A stretch of DNA of 6,985 nt from Clostridia bacterium (GCA_017421885.1 JAFOHJ010000251.1:1-6985); one strand, 5' to 3'; shown: positions 1 to 5,418, numbered from the stretch's first letter. Program-made: numbers and translations. The notes: generated by a model from the letters alone, not told the origin.

Positions 1-1
1 G

Positions 2-163
2 GAATATTCGGTCCTTTCCAAGATAGTCCTTATCCTCGACATGCTGCTGGGAAGGCTTGAGATCTTCCCCATGCTGTTTGGACTGGCCTTCCCCTTCTGG
101 AAGGGTCACCGCAAAACCAATGCAAAGCGCGCACGTACTGCCAATATTTCCAACGAAAACTGA
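2..163 (+). CDS. TrkH/KtrB-type potassium uptake transporter, C-terminal fragment
   Basis: This is the last 53 codons of a gene that begins before the window, ending in TGA at 161-163. The peptide contains LSKIVLILDMLLGRLEIFPM, which closely resembles the C-terminal helix end of TrkH/KtrB membrane subunits of Trk/Ktr potassium uptake systems. There the GRLEIFP segment closes the last membrane helix region. The family forms the ion-conducting subunit in the cytoplasmic membrane and works with a cytosolic NAD-binding TrkA/KtrA regulator, which would lie outside this window. After the hydrophobic stretch comes a short basic, polar tail (about residues 34-53 of the fragment) that should face the cytoplasm. 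A hairpin terminator follows 9 nt after the stop, so this is the last gene of its transcript. The family call rests only on the C-terminal motif; the pore loops are not visible. Confidence 0.75.
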   Translation, partial: EYSVLSKIVLILDMLLGRLEIFPMLFGLAFPFWKGHRKTNAKRARTANISNEN

Positions 164-171
164 TCAAAGAC

Positions 172-200
172 AAAAACCTCACCGTTAAGGTGAGGTTTTT
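172..200. terminator. bidirectional rho-independent terminator between trkH-like and alr
   Basis: AAAAACCTCACC and GGTGAGGTTTTT form a perfect 12-bp stem around a 5-nt loop (184-188). Runs of A on one side and T on the other make the structure a plausible terminator in both directions. It sits between the stop of the + strand transporter gene and the stop of the - strand alanine racemase gene, so it can end both convergent transcripts. Confidence 0.85.
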
Positions 201-230
201 CATATTTATGTGATGTTTTCTTCGCCGATT

Positions 231-1373
231 TTACCCCAAAATCTCTCCGTTTCTGAGGTATATCCTCGGCACACGGGGTGTGAGCACTGTGGGCACCTCG
301 CCCATCGTTCCTCCGTAAAGTTCGGCCATCTGCCAGAGCTCCTGCTTTGCCTCACCCTCACGGCCAAAGACGGTGACGATATCGCCCACCTCGGCCTCGA
401 TGTCGGTGACGTCCAGCATAAGGTAATCCATACAGATCTTGCCGATGATGGGGGCAAACTTTCCGTTGACGATCAGCGATGCCCTGTTCTGAATGGTGCG
501 CCTCAGGCCGTCAGCATAGCCTACGGGCACGATGGCCAGCCTTGTCCTGCGCATTGTGTAAGCAATGGGGCCATAGCTTACGGGGCGACCTGCCTCCACC
601 TCCTTGATCTGATAAATGCGGCTCTTGAGCTGTGTGGCGTGAACGCTCTGAGTGCCATAGGGCAGGTCGGTGTCGGTGCCCAGCAGCAGCGAGCCGACAC
701 GGACATAGTCGTTGTGGCACTGGGGATAGATGGAGGTGAAGTGTGAGCTGGCGCTGTGCTTCTTGAATACAAGGCCTCTCGCGCGCAGCTTATCGGTCGC
801 TTCGTCGAAAAGGGCGATCTGATGCTTATTGAAGTCGTCGCCCTGTGGCAGGTCGGCATCGGTGTAATGGGTAAAGACGCCTCCCACCCCAAGCCCGGGC
901 ATAGCCGCAATGCGGAGGGTCTCTTCAACAGCTTCGTCGACCCTGCCCTCAAGCACAAGGCCGAAACGAGCCATGCCCGAGTCGAGCTTGATGTGCCCCT
1001 TCATCTTCTTTCCCAGCTTAACGGCTTCGGCCGACAGTGCCTCTGCGTGCTCCATGCCGATTATATTGGTGGTGATATTATTCCCGATCGCTGCTTCGGT
1101 CTGTTCGGGCAGAATGGGGCCGAGGGTGAGGATCTCGCCCCTGATGCCGGCCTGACGCAGCTCCAGCGCCTCTTCAAGGCAGGCCACAGCAAAGAAACGA
1201 ACTCCTATCTCCTCGAGGAACTTCGAGACCTCAGGCGCACCCAGGCCGTAAGCGTTGGCCTTCACCACCGCCATGATCTCGCTCTCGCCTATATCTCGCT
1301 TGATGCGTCTGTAATTCTCTTCAATGGCATCGAGGTCGATCTCGAGCCATGTTCTGCTCATCAGGTTATTCAT
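231..1373 (-). CDS. alr: alanine racemase (PLP-dependent)
   Basis: Cytosolic enzyme that interconverts L- and D-alanine to supply D-alanine for peptidoglycan. With the ATG at 1373 the protein is 380 aa, a usual length for the family. The N-terminal TIM-barrel domain carries the PLP motif AVVKANAYGLG with the Schiff-base lysine at K38, and HIKLDSGMARFG with R136. The C-terminal domain has SYG, whose tyrosine (Y267) sits 19 residues before the tyrosine of VPVGYADG (Y286). This is the same spacing as the catalytic Tyr265 and Tyr284 of the Geobacillus enzyme. KICMDYLML supplies the conserved active-site Met. An in-frame GTG at 1388 would give 385 aa, but GGGAGG lies 7 nt before the ATG and would be inside the longer form. 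Some positions differ from the commonest consensus: YGLG for YGHG, HSASSH for the HxANSA region, RVGSLLLG for RPGxxLYG. The gene appears to stand alone, with terminators on both sides. Confidence 0.93.
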   Translation of the reverse strand: MNNLMSRTWLEIDLDAIEENYRRIKRDIGESEIMAVVKANAYGLGAPEVSKFLEEIGVRFFAVACLEEALELRQAGIRGEILTLGPILPEQTEAAIGNNITTNIIGMEHAEALSAEAVKLGKKMKGHIKLDSGMARFGLVLEGRVDEAVEETLRIAAMPGLGVGGVFTHYTDADLPQGDDFNKHQIALFDEATDKLRARGLVFKKHSASSHFTSIYPQCHNDYVRVGSLLLGTDTDLPYGTQSVHATQLKSRIYQIKEVEAGRPVSYGPIAYTMRRTRLAIVPVGYADGLRRTIQNRASLIVNGKFAPIIGKICMDYLMLDVTDIEAEVGDIVTVFGREGEAKQELWQMAELYGGTMGEVPTVLTPRVPRIYLRNGEILG

Positions 1374-1380
1374 ATTATGG

Positions 1381-1386
1381 CCTCCC
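1381..1386 (-). promoter_or_regulatory. ribosome binding site that fixes the alr start
   Basis: On the - strand GGGAGG lies 7 nt before the ATG at 1373, ideal spacing for a Shine-Dalgarno site. It overlaps the first codons of the alternative GTG start at 1388, which itself has no such site, so the ATG is preferred. Confidence 0.75.
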
Positions 1387-1403
1387 ACGGGGGTTTTTCT
1401 TTT

Positions 1404-1412
1404 ATTTTACCA
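1404..1412 (-). promoter_or_regulatory. putative extended -10 promoter element for alr
   Basis: On the - strand TGGTAAAAT is a TG-extended -10 element (TAAAAT matches 5 of 6 of TATAAT) about 31 nt before the alr ATG. I see no good -35 box at the right distance; that region is the T-rich tail of the preceding flavodoxin terminator. Since that terminator separates alr from the upstream operon, alr needs its own promoter and this is the best candidate. Confidence 0.45.
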
Positions 1413-1433
1413 CATACGGGATCAATATAAAAG

Positions 1434-1458
1434 AAAAGACCTCCCGAAGGAGGTCTTT
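1434..1458 (-). terminator. rho-independent terminator of the DUF3793-flavodoxin operon
   Basis: A 10-bp perfect stem (1435-1444 with 1449-1458) encloses a 4-nt loop. Read on the - strand the loop is TTCG closed by C-G, i.e. a stable UUCG tetraloop, followed by TTTTCTTTTATATT-like T-rich sequence. It starts 8 nt after the flavodoxin stop codon. The 25 nt of this element recur exactly at 2644-2668. Confidence 0.85.
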
Positions 1459-1466
1459 GAGTATAT

Positions 1467-1880
1467 TTACTTTGTAAGCGCTTTGCCGAACTCGCTGCAT
1501 TCGCCGCCTTCGGGCGCGCCGCAGACCATCAGATCCTCGGCTCCGAACACCGCGCCGGCAGCTGCGGCATCATCGTGCCAGTTTCTCATCCACTCGCCGT
1601 CGCCCCAGCCGTAAGAGCCAAACAGACCGATCTTTCTGCCCGAAAGATTTGACCTGATGCTCTGATAGAAGGGCTCGAACTCGCTCTCTTCCAGAACCTC
1701 TGCTCCCATTGCGGGGCAGCCGAGAGCCACGACATCGGCCTCGAGAATATCGTTCAGCGATGCAGAAGACACCTCGAGCTTATTAACCTCAGCTCCTGCT
1801 GCCGCTGCGCCCTCAGCAATCGCATCGGCCATTGCAGATGTGTTACCAGTTCCCGACCAGTAGATGATCGACATTTTCAT
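1467..1880 (-). CDS. short-chain flavodoxin
   Basis: Small soluble FMN-binding electron carrier, 137 aa, the typical size of clostridial flavodoxins; these can replace ferredoxin when iron is scarce. The phosphate-binding loop WSGTGNT is at residues 8-14. The first isoalloxazine-flanking loop is around GCPAMGAEVLEESEFEPF (54-71), and the second, GSYGWGDGEWM, is at 88-98. These match, from memory, the layout of Clostridium beijerinckii flavodoxin very closely. The start is the ATG at 1880 because AAAGGAGG (1889-1896) lies 8 nt upstream; an in-frame ATG at 1922 has no such support and lies deep inside the preceding gene. The ribosome binding site and first 38 nt are inside the end of the DUF3793 gene, so the two are co-transcribed and probably translationally coupled. 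Candidate operators upstream of that gene would control both. Confidence 0.93.
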   Translation of the reverse strand: MKMSIIYWSGTGNTSAMADAIAEGAAAAGAEVNKLEVSSASLNDILEADVVALGCPAMGAEVLEESEFEPFYQSIRSNLSGRKIGLFGSYGWGDGEWMRNWHDDAAAAGAVFGAEDLMVCGAPEGGECSEFGKALTK

Positions 1881-2448
1881 AATATTTTCCTCCTTTGAAC
1901 TTGAGAACAGTCGAAAGGCCACAGCCTTTCTTTGTCATATCTGATACTTCCTCGCGGCAGCGGTCATACAGCCTGAAGGCCGTGCGCGCCCTGTCGACAC
2001 AGGAATATACCTTCCAATATCCGCTGTCTTTGCATTCCTTTCCCTTCCTGGTCATGAAACCCAGCACATCAGCCGGGGGATATCCCAGAAACAGGCCGAC
2101 TTCGTGAGGGAATCCGCCCTCTTCGGCAAATCGGGATGCAAGATGTGCGAGAAGGACCTTGTGATCCCCCTCGGGATAGCCGCAGCGCGAGAGAATATAT
2201 CTGGCGCTCTGACGGCTGAGGTGCTTTTCAAGCATATCCTCGCGATAAAAAAGGATAAGCGTGCTGTATTCACAGCCGCACAGCCTGAAAGAGCTTATTC
2301 CAAACCTCTCAAACATTTCGCAGTAGCCTTCGATCGCTTCATCACTTACGCAGAATCCTCTGCGGCTGAAGGATACAAGATTGGAGGCTTTTACACCCAT
2401 GATCACGGGTGCACAGTTGTCGGCGATTATAGCTTCAAGCTTTTTCAT
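1843..2448 (-). CDS. DUF3793 family protein
   Basis: A 201-aa cytosolic protein recognised as DUF3793 from its overall pattern and the segment FPHEVGLFLGYPPADVLGFM (residues 113-132), followed by a GYWKVYS motif (143-149). Biochemical function is unknown. Several cysteines are visible, including CGC at 57-59 and C11, C33, C43, C89, C139, C150, C164 and C176, so metal binding or redox chemistry is possible but unproven. There is no signal peptide or membrane segment. The ATG at 2448 follows a purine-rich GAGGGA site. The last 38 nt overlap the flavodoxin start; the final 15-20 residues may be an extension beyond the conserved domain. The family is, as I recall, often found beside flavodoxin or iron-related genes in Clostridia, which fits an iron-linked role (inference). 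The operon has a clear promoter and three upstream palindromes. Confidence 0.85.
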   Translation of the reverse strand: MKKLEAIIADNCAPVIMGVKASNLVSFSRRGFCVSDEAIEGYCEMFERFGISSFRLCGCEYSTLILFYREDMLEKHLSRQSARYILSRCGYPEGDHKVLLAHLASRFAEEGGFPHEVGLFLGYPPADVLGFMTRKGKECKDSGYWKVYSCVDRARTAFRLYDRCREEVSDMTKKGCGLSTVLKFKGGKYYENVDHLLVGNW

Positions 2449-2463
2449 GGCTTCCCTCTTCTT

Positions 2464-2481
2464 GGTTAGCAGCGGCTAACC
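2464..2481. promoter_or_regulatory. putative operator palindrome, copy 1
   Basis: GGTTAGC-AGCG-GCTAACC: two perfect 7-bp inverted half sites around a 4-bp centre, 15 bp upstream of the DUF3793 ATG. The half site GGTTAGC resembles the TTAGGTTAG half of DtxR/IdeR-type metal-repressor boxes. In the transcript it would also form a 7-bp hairpin just before the ribosome binding site. Confidence 0.7.
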
Positions 2482-2521
2482 ATTGATGTAAAATAAAAGG
2501 GACAATTCCCTCTTTCGCTTT

Positions 2522-2539
2522 GGTTAGCAAGAGCTAACC
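2522..2539. promoter_or_regulatory. putative operator palindrome, copy 2
   Basis: GGTTAGC-AAGA-GCTAACC, identical half sites to the other two copies, centred 58 bp from copy 1. The 12-mer TAAAATAAAAGG follows it (2547-2558) at the same relative position as after copy 1 (2489-2500), pointing to a tandem duplication of the whole unit. Confidence 0.7.
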
Positions 2540-2578
2540 TATGGTTTAAAATAAAAGGCCTAATACTTCAGCCTCGTT

Positions 2579-2596
2579 GGTTAGCAAGCGCTAACC
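2579..2596. promoter_or_regulatory. putative operator palindrome, copy 3, at the predicted transcription start
   Basis: GGTTAGC-AAGC-GCTAACC, centred 57 bp from copy 2. It begins about 8 bp downstream of the -10 box of the - strand promoter, so it spans roughly +2 to +20. A bound repressor here would directly block RNA polymerase, making this the best candidate for the main control site. Confidence 0.72.
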
Positions 2597-2604
2597 ACAT
2601 TTAT

Positions 2605-2633
2605 ATATTATCATAGGGAGACTATATTGTCAA
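2605..2633 (-). promoter_or_regulatory. sigma-A-like promoter of the DUF3793-flavodoxin operon
   Basis: On the - strand a perfect -35 TTGACA (2628-2633) is separated by 17 nt from TAATAT (2605-2610), inside the AT-rich tract TATGATAATATATAA. Predicted transcription starts near 2598, directly in front of operator copy 3, giving a leader of about 150 nt before the ATG at 2448. Confidence 0.7.
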
Positions 2634-2643
2634 CAGTAAAAAC

Positions 2644-2669
2644 AAAAGACCTCCCGAAGGAGGTCTTTT
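2644..2669 (-). terminator. rho-independent terminator after the M20 amidohydrolase operon
   Basis: An 11-bp perfect stem (2644-2654 with 2659-2669) encloses a loop that is TTCG on the - strand, followed there by TTTTGTTTTT. It lies 15 nt after the stop of the unknown membrane-anchored gene. It shares an exact 25-nt core with the terminator at 1434-1458 and sits just upstream of the -35 box of the next operon. Confidence 0.85.
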
Positions 2670-2684
2670 ACTGTTATGTTGTTA

Positions 2685-3227
2685 TTACGGATATTCCAGC
2701 CCCATCATATTAAACAACTCATTCACCGCAGCTCTGTCCGGCGTAAAAACCGATACCGCCATCAGCTTGTTCTGCATATTTTTAAGCCTTACGATAGCAG
2801 AACCTGTGCCATTATAGCTTTGGAAAGAAAGACGGCTGCCATCGGAAAGCTTAAACTGAATACAATAATAATATTCACCCTCAAGCTCTTCATAAATCAC
2901 AGTTTCAAGATACTCCGAGGTGCTTTCCTCGTCATAACTTGCAGATGCGAGGTAAGCATCCAAGATAATGTGATCCTCGGGCATAAGCTGTTCCGATGTT
3001 TTATAATATTCCGGGGTTCTCAATGGCGTAAAATCCAGCATTTCGACAGAATCGACCGAACTGAGCGAAGCAATAGCTTCCTCAAGGATCTTTTGGTATT
3101 CTTCCTTACGTTCTATATATTTCTTTTCTGAAGAAATATCCGGTTTTGATTTGTTCGAGTTTATAAGCAATAAGCCGCAAAACACAAAAATCAGGCAAAC
3201 CCAAAACGCCATCTTTTTATTGAGCAT
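2685..3227 (-). CDS. membrane-anchored or secreted protein of unknown function
   Basis: A 180-aa protein I do not recognise. Residues 3-5 are positively charged or polar (NKK), followed by a hydrophobic segment MAFWVCLIFVFCGLLLI (about 6-22). This is a signal anchor or uncleaved signal peptide; VFCG is not a good lipobox, so a lipoprotein is unlikely. A charged, probably coiled segment (33-54, rich in E and K) follows, then a soluble domain with alternating strand-like stretches (ETVIYEELEGEYYYCIQFKL, SRLSFQSY, NKLMAVSVF). The bulk of the protein is expected outside the membrane. It starts 14 nt after the M20 gene stop and is followed by a terminator, so it is probably the second gene of that operon. 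No convincing ribosome binding site precedes the ATG, so it may be translated by coupling. Its codons are AT-richer than those of its neighbours, compatible with transfer. Confidence 0.7.
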   Translation of the reverse strand: MLNKKMAFWVCLIFVFCGLLLINSNKSKPDISSEKKYIERKEEYQKILEEAIASLSSVDSVEMLDFTPLRTPEYYKTSEQLMPEDHIILDAYLASASYDEESTSEYLETVIYEELEGEYYYCIQFKLSDGSRLSFQSYNGTGSAIVRLKNMQNKLMAVSVFTPDRAAVNELFNMMGLEYP

Positions 3228-3241
3228 AAGAGAATTATTTC

Positions 3242-4540
3242 TTACATATTGTCCTTATCCAGATGAGGAGGAACAACGCTGCTGGTGAACTGATACATCT
3301 CGTCGATGTTCTTCTTTCTCAGGTCGTCATTGCCCTCGTTCTCAACGACTTCGTCAGAGTTCAGGAAACCGAGGCCGGCTGCAACATAGGCTGCTGTGCC
3401 GTAGGGCAGGCCGCTCTCGTCAAGGTCATATCCGGGGTTGTGGCCGCCGATGGTCATGCCCTCTTCCTCGTTGCCGATGCCGATACGCATCATTACGCCG
3501 GGATAGTAGGTGCTGAGGTAGGAATAGCTCTCCGAACCCATGTTGAGGTCTTTGTGGCCGATGGCATCCTCGCCCAACGCCGCCTTGATGGCCTCGGTGC
3601 CGATAGATGCCAGCTTGGCATTGTTGATAACGGGCAGGATGGGGCCGTGGAGGCTCTCGAACTCTACCTTGCATTCGAACAGCTTGGCCTGTGCCTCGCA
3701 GATCTCTACCAGCTTCTGCTTGAACATATTGCCTGCAGCGGCATCATAGAAACGGCAGGTGCCGCCAAAGGTCAGCTCCTGAGGAATGACGTTGCCTGCT
3801 GCACCGGCCTGTACCATACCCATCGAATTGGTGAGGATGACGGTAGGCTCGACATAGTTCATGCGAATGGTCTTTATGCACTCGTAGATGGATACAAAGC
3901 AGTCGATGGGATTGATCGACTTGTCGGGGCGCGAGCCGTGGCCGCCCTTACCGGTGATCTTGATTCTGTAGCCGACTGCGCCTGCGTGCGCGGGGCCTGC
4001 CTGGCAGGCTACATGGCCGGGAGTCAGAGTTGTGTCGGTATGCTCGGCAAAGGAGGCATCGATGTGGATGTTGTTCTCCTGAATGTACTTCATGATCCAG
4101 TAGATGTTGCCGCTTCCCTCTTCGCCGCGCTCGAACAGCAGATATACGCGGCCCTTGATCTCGGACTGATTGGCCTTGAGGATCTTCGCAGCCGACAGCA
4201 GCATAGCTGTGTGGCCGTCGTGGCCGCACATGTGGGCAACTCCGGGCACCTTGCTCACGCAGAGCTTGGGCTTTCTGGCATTCATGGGCAGCTCGTCGAT
4301 GGGCAGAGCATCACAGTCGGCGCGGAGAAGGACTGTCTTGCCGGCTGTGGGACCGTCGATAGTGGCAAGAACACCGCCGTCGGGGATATTTACATATTCA
4401 ATGCCGATCTTATCGAGCTCGGAGCAGATGAGCTTGATGGTGTTGAACTCACGGCCCGAAAGCTCGGGATTCTCATGAAGATGACGGCGAATGGAGGTGG
4501 TATATTCGCTGAGGGCCAGGCTTTCTTTTAAGATATCCAT
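3242..4540 (-). CDS. M20 family metallo-amidohydrolase (M20D, HipO/ILR1-like)
   Basis: A 432-aa zinc/manganese-type hydrolase that cleaves amide bonds of N-acyl or N-aryl amino acids or of small peptides; the exact substrate cannot be read from the sequence. Visible motifs in order are LRADCDALPIDE (72-83), the metal site AHMCGHDGH (102-110, ligands C105 and H107), the acidic pair E140-E141 in FERGEEGSGN, H167 in AEHTDT, the lid-domain segment GKGGHGSRPDKSINPID (197-213) and H367 in GGHNPGYDLDE. This Cys-His-Glu-His-His set is that of the M20D branch. There is no signal peptide with the ATG at 4540, which is set by AGGAGA 7 nt upstream. A longer in-frame ORF reaching 4651 would overlap the divergent gene and has no ribosome binding site. 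The C-terminal ~35 residues (charged, ending DKDNM) extend past the usual domain end. It appears co-transcribed with the membrane-anchored gene downstream. Confidence 0.9.
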   Translation of the reverse strand: MDILKESLALSEYTTSIRRHLHENPELSGREFNTIKLICSELDKIGIEYVNIPDGGVLATIDGPTAGKTVLLRADCDALPIDELPMNARKPKLCVSKVPGVAHMCGHDGHTAMLLSAAKILKANQSEIKGRVYLLFERGEEGSGNIYWIMKYIQENNIHIDASFAEHTDTTLTPGHVACQAGPAHAGAVGYRIKITGKGGHGSRPDKSINPIDCFVSIYECIKTIRMNYVEPTVILTNSMGMVQAGAAGNVIPQELTFGGTCRFYDAAAGNMFKQKLVEICEAQAKLFECKVEFESLHGPILPVINNAKLASIGTEAIKAALGEDAIGHKDLNMGSESYSYLSTYYPGVMMRIGIGNEEEGMTIGGHNPGYDLDESGLPYGTAAYVAAGLGFLNSDEVVENEGNDDLRKKNIDEMYQFTSSVVPPHLDKDNM

Positions 4541-4547
4541 AATAGTT

Positions 4548-4553
4548 TCTCCT
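4548..4553 (-). promoter_or_regulatory. ribosome binding site that fixes the M20 amidohydrolase start
   Basis: AGGAGA on the - strand, 7 nt before the ATG at 4540, within AAAAGGAGA. It rules out the 37-residue longer in-frame version, whose hydrophobic N-terminus would otherwise look like a signal peptide. Confidence 0.75.
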
Positions 4554-4582
4554 TTTATAGAATGTTGTGATGATTTGTTCTC

Positions 4583-4611
4583 TTGTTTCATATCTGCTTC
4601 GGCGGTATAAT
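4583..4611 (+). promoter_or_regulatory. sigma-A-like promoter of the EFR1-type gene
   Basis: A perfect -10 TATAAT (4606-4611) lies 17 nt after TTGTTT (4583-4588), a half-matching -35. The predicted start near 4618 leaves a leader of roughly 23 nt. The last T of the -10 begins the 8-bp palindrome TGTATACA (4611-4618). I see no equally good promoter on the - strand of this 100-nt divergent gap for the M20 gene. Confidence 0.6.
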
Positions 4612-4640
4612 GTATACAAATACCCAACAGGAGGCAGGCT

Positions 4641-5411
4641 ATGAAACCCACTAAAGTAACTCTGGTTTATTTTTCGGCTACAAACACCGGCAAAAAGGGC
4701 CTTAAGGCCATCGCTCAGGCTATGGGATGTCCCGTAAGTGAGATCGACATAACCGCCCATACATTTGCAAGTACCACCGAGGCCTTCGGTGCAGACGAGC
4801 TGGTCATCTTCGGCGCTCCCTGCTACGGCGGACGCATCCCCAAGGTAGCAGCCGAACGCCTTGGCACATTTAAGGGAAATAACACTCCCTGCGTTGCGGT
4901 CATCACCTATGGCAACCGCCACTATGACGACTCGGTGGTCGAGATGTGCGACATGGCAAAACAGAACGGATTCGTTCCTGTTGCCGCGGCAGCCCTCATC
5001 GGCCAGCATACCTTCGGCCAGATCGCCGTTGGCAGACCCAACGAAGACGACCTTAAGGAAGATGCAGGCTTCGGCGCAAAGATCCTTGCATCCCTTGAAA
5101 ACGGTATCAGCGACATCACAGACAAGGTCCCCGGCAACCGCCCCTATAAGGACGGCGGCAGCGGCGGCAAGTTCCGTCCCTCCACCCTTGACAAGTGTGT
5201 AAGCTGCGGCCTCTGCGCAAAGATGTGCTCCACCGGCGCCATAGGCCCCGACTTCAGGACCATCGACGACACAAAGTGCATTTCCTGCTTCAGGTGCATC
5301 GCTGTATGCCCCATGAAGGCCAAGGCAATGGTTAATCCCGCATACGACGAGTTCTGTGTCGGCTTCAACGAGAAGCTCTCGGCAAGACGCGAGAACGAAT
5401 ATTTCATCTAA
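4641..5411 (+). CDS. EFR1-type flavodoxin/ferredoxin fusion protein
   Basis: A 256-aa cytosolic redox protein in which a flavodoxin-like domain precedes a bacterial-type ferredoxin domain. The N-terminal domain begins with TLVYFSATNTGKKGLKAIA (7-25), a variant FMN phosphate loop (SATNTGK). It continues with VIFGAPCYGGRIP (55-67) and VAVITYGNRHYDD (85-97), typical of the flavin-binding loops in this group. After a Gly/Ser-rich linker (171-177) come two 4Fe-4S motifs, C186-C189-C192-C196 and C213-C216-C219-C223, each CxxCxxCxxxC. The second is followed by the usual Pro, the first by Ser. Such proteins pass electrons between FMN and iron-sulfur clusters; partners are unknown. AGGAGG lies 6 nt before the ATG. 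It is monocistronic, with its own promoter and a strong terminator, and divergent from the M20 gene. Confidence 0.9.
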   Translation: MKPTKVTLVYFSATNTGKKGLKAIAQAMGCPVSEIDITAHTFASTTEAFGADELVIFGAPCYGGRIPKVAAERLGTFKGNNTPCVAVITYGNRHYDDSVVEMCDMAKQNGFVPVAAAALIGQHTFGQIAVGRPNEDDLKEDAGFGAKILASLENGISDITDKVPGNRPYKDGGSGGKFRPSTLDKCVSCGLCAKMCSTGAIGPDFRTIDDTKCISCFRCIAVCPMKAKAMVNPAYDEFCVGFNEKLSARRENEYFI

Positions 5412-5418
5412 AAGCACA

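Larger units (their letters stand above)
2464..2596. repeat. tandem array of about 57-58 bp units, each headed by an 18-bp palindrome
   Basis: Three palindromes separated by 40 and 39 nt. The two inter-palindrome segments share the 12-mer TAAAATAAAAGG at an offset of 58 and weaker similarity elsewhere, so the array probably arose by tandem duplication. It occupies most of the predicted ~150-nt leader of the DUF3793-flavodoxin mRNA. The third unit does not share the 12-mer. Confidence 0.75.

Noticed and set aside
1374..1388. GTG start adding five residues to alanine racemase
   Set aside because: It overlaps the GGGAGG that is ideally placed for the ATG at 1373, and it has no site of its own.
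210..1430. + strand open frames of 178 and 224 codons opposite alr
   Set aside because: The - strand encodes a full alanine racemase with all catalytic residues, so these are shadows.
2464..2596. CRISPR-like array: 18-bp repeats with 39-40 nt spacers
   Set aside because: Only three repeats. They are complete palindromes with variable centres, the two spacers share a 12-mer at a fixed offset, the array lies between a promoter and its gene, and no cas gene is near. Operators explain it better.
1434..2668. Insertion sequence bounded by the two identical 25-nt elements
   Set aside because: The elements are direct copies of a terminator hairpin, not terminal inverted repeats, and no transposase gene lies between them.
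3263..4531. 422-codon + strand open frame
   Set aside because: Antisense to the M20 amidohydrolase, whose metal-binding motifs, start site and family match are clear. The antisense product has a low-complexity Ala/Gly/Val/Asp composition and no recognisable domain.
4541..4651. N-terminal signal-peptide-like extension of the M20 amidohydrolase (37 residues)
   Set aside because: The extension overlaps the divergent gene's start and promoter and lacks a ribosome binding site, while a good one sits 7 nt before the internal ATG at 4540.
4473..5417. 314-codon - strand open frame
   Set aside because: Antisense to the EFR1-type gene and running into the M20 start; no family resemblance and no ribosome binding site.
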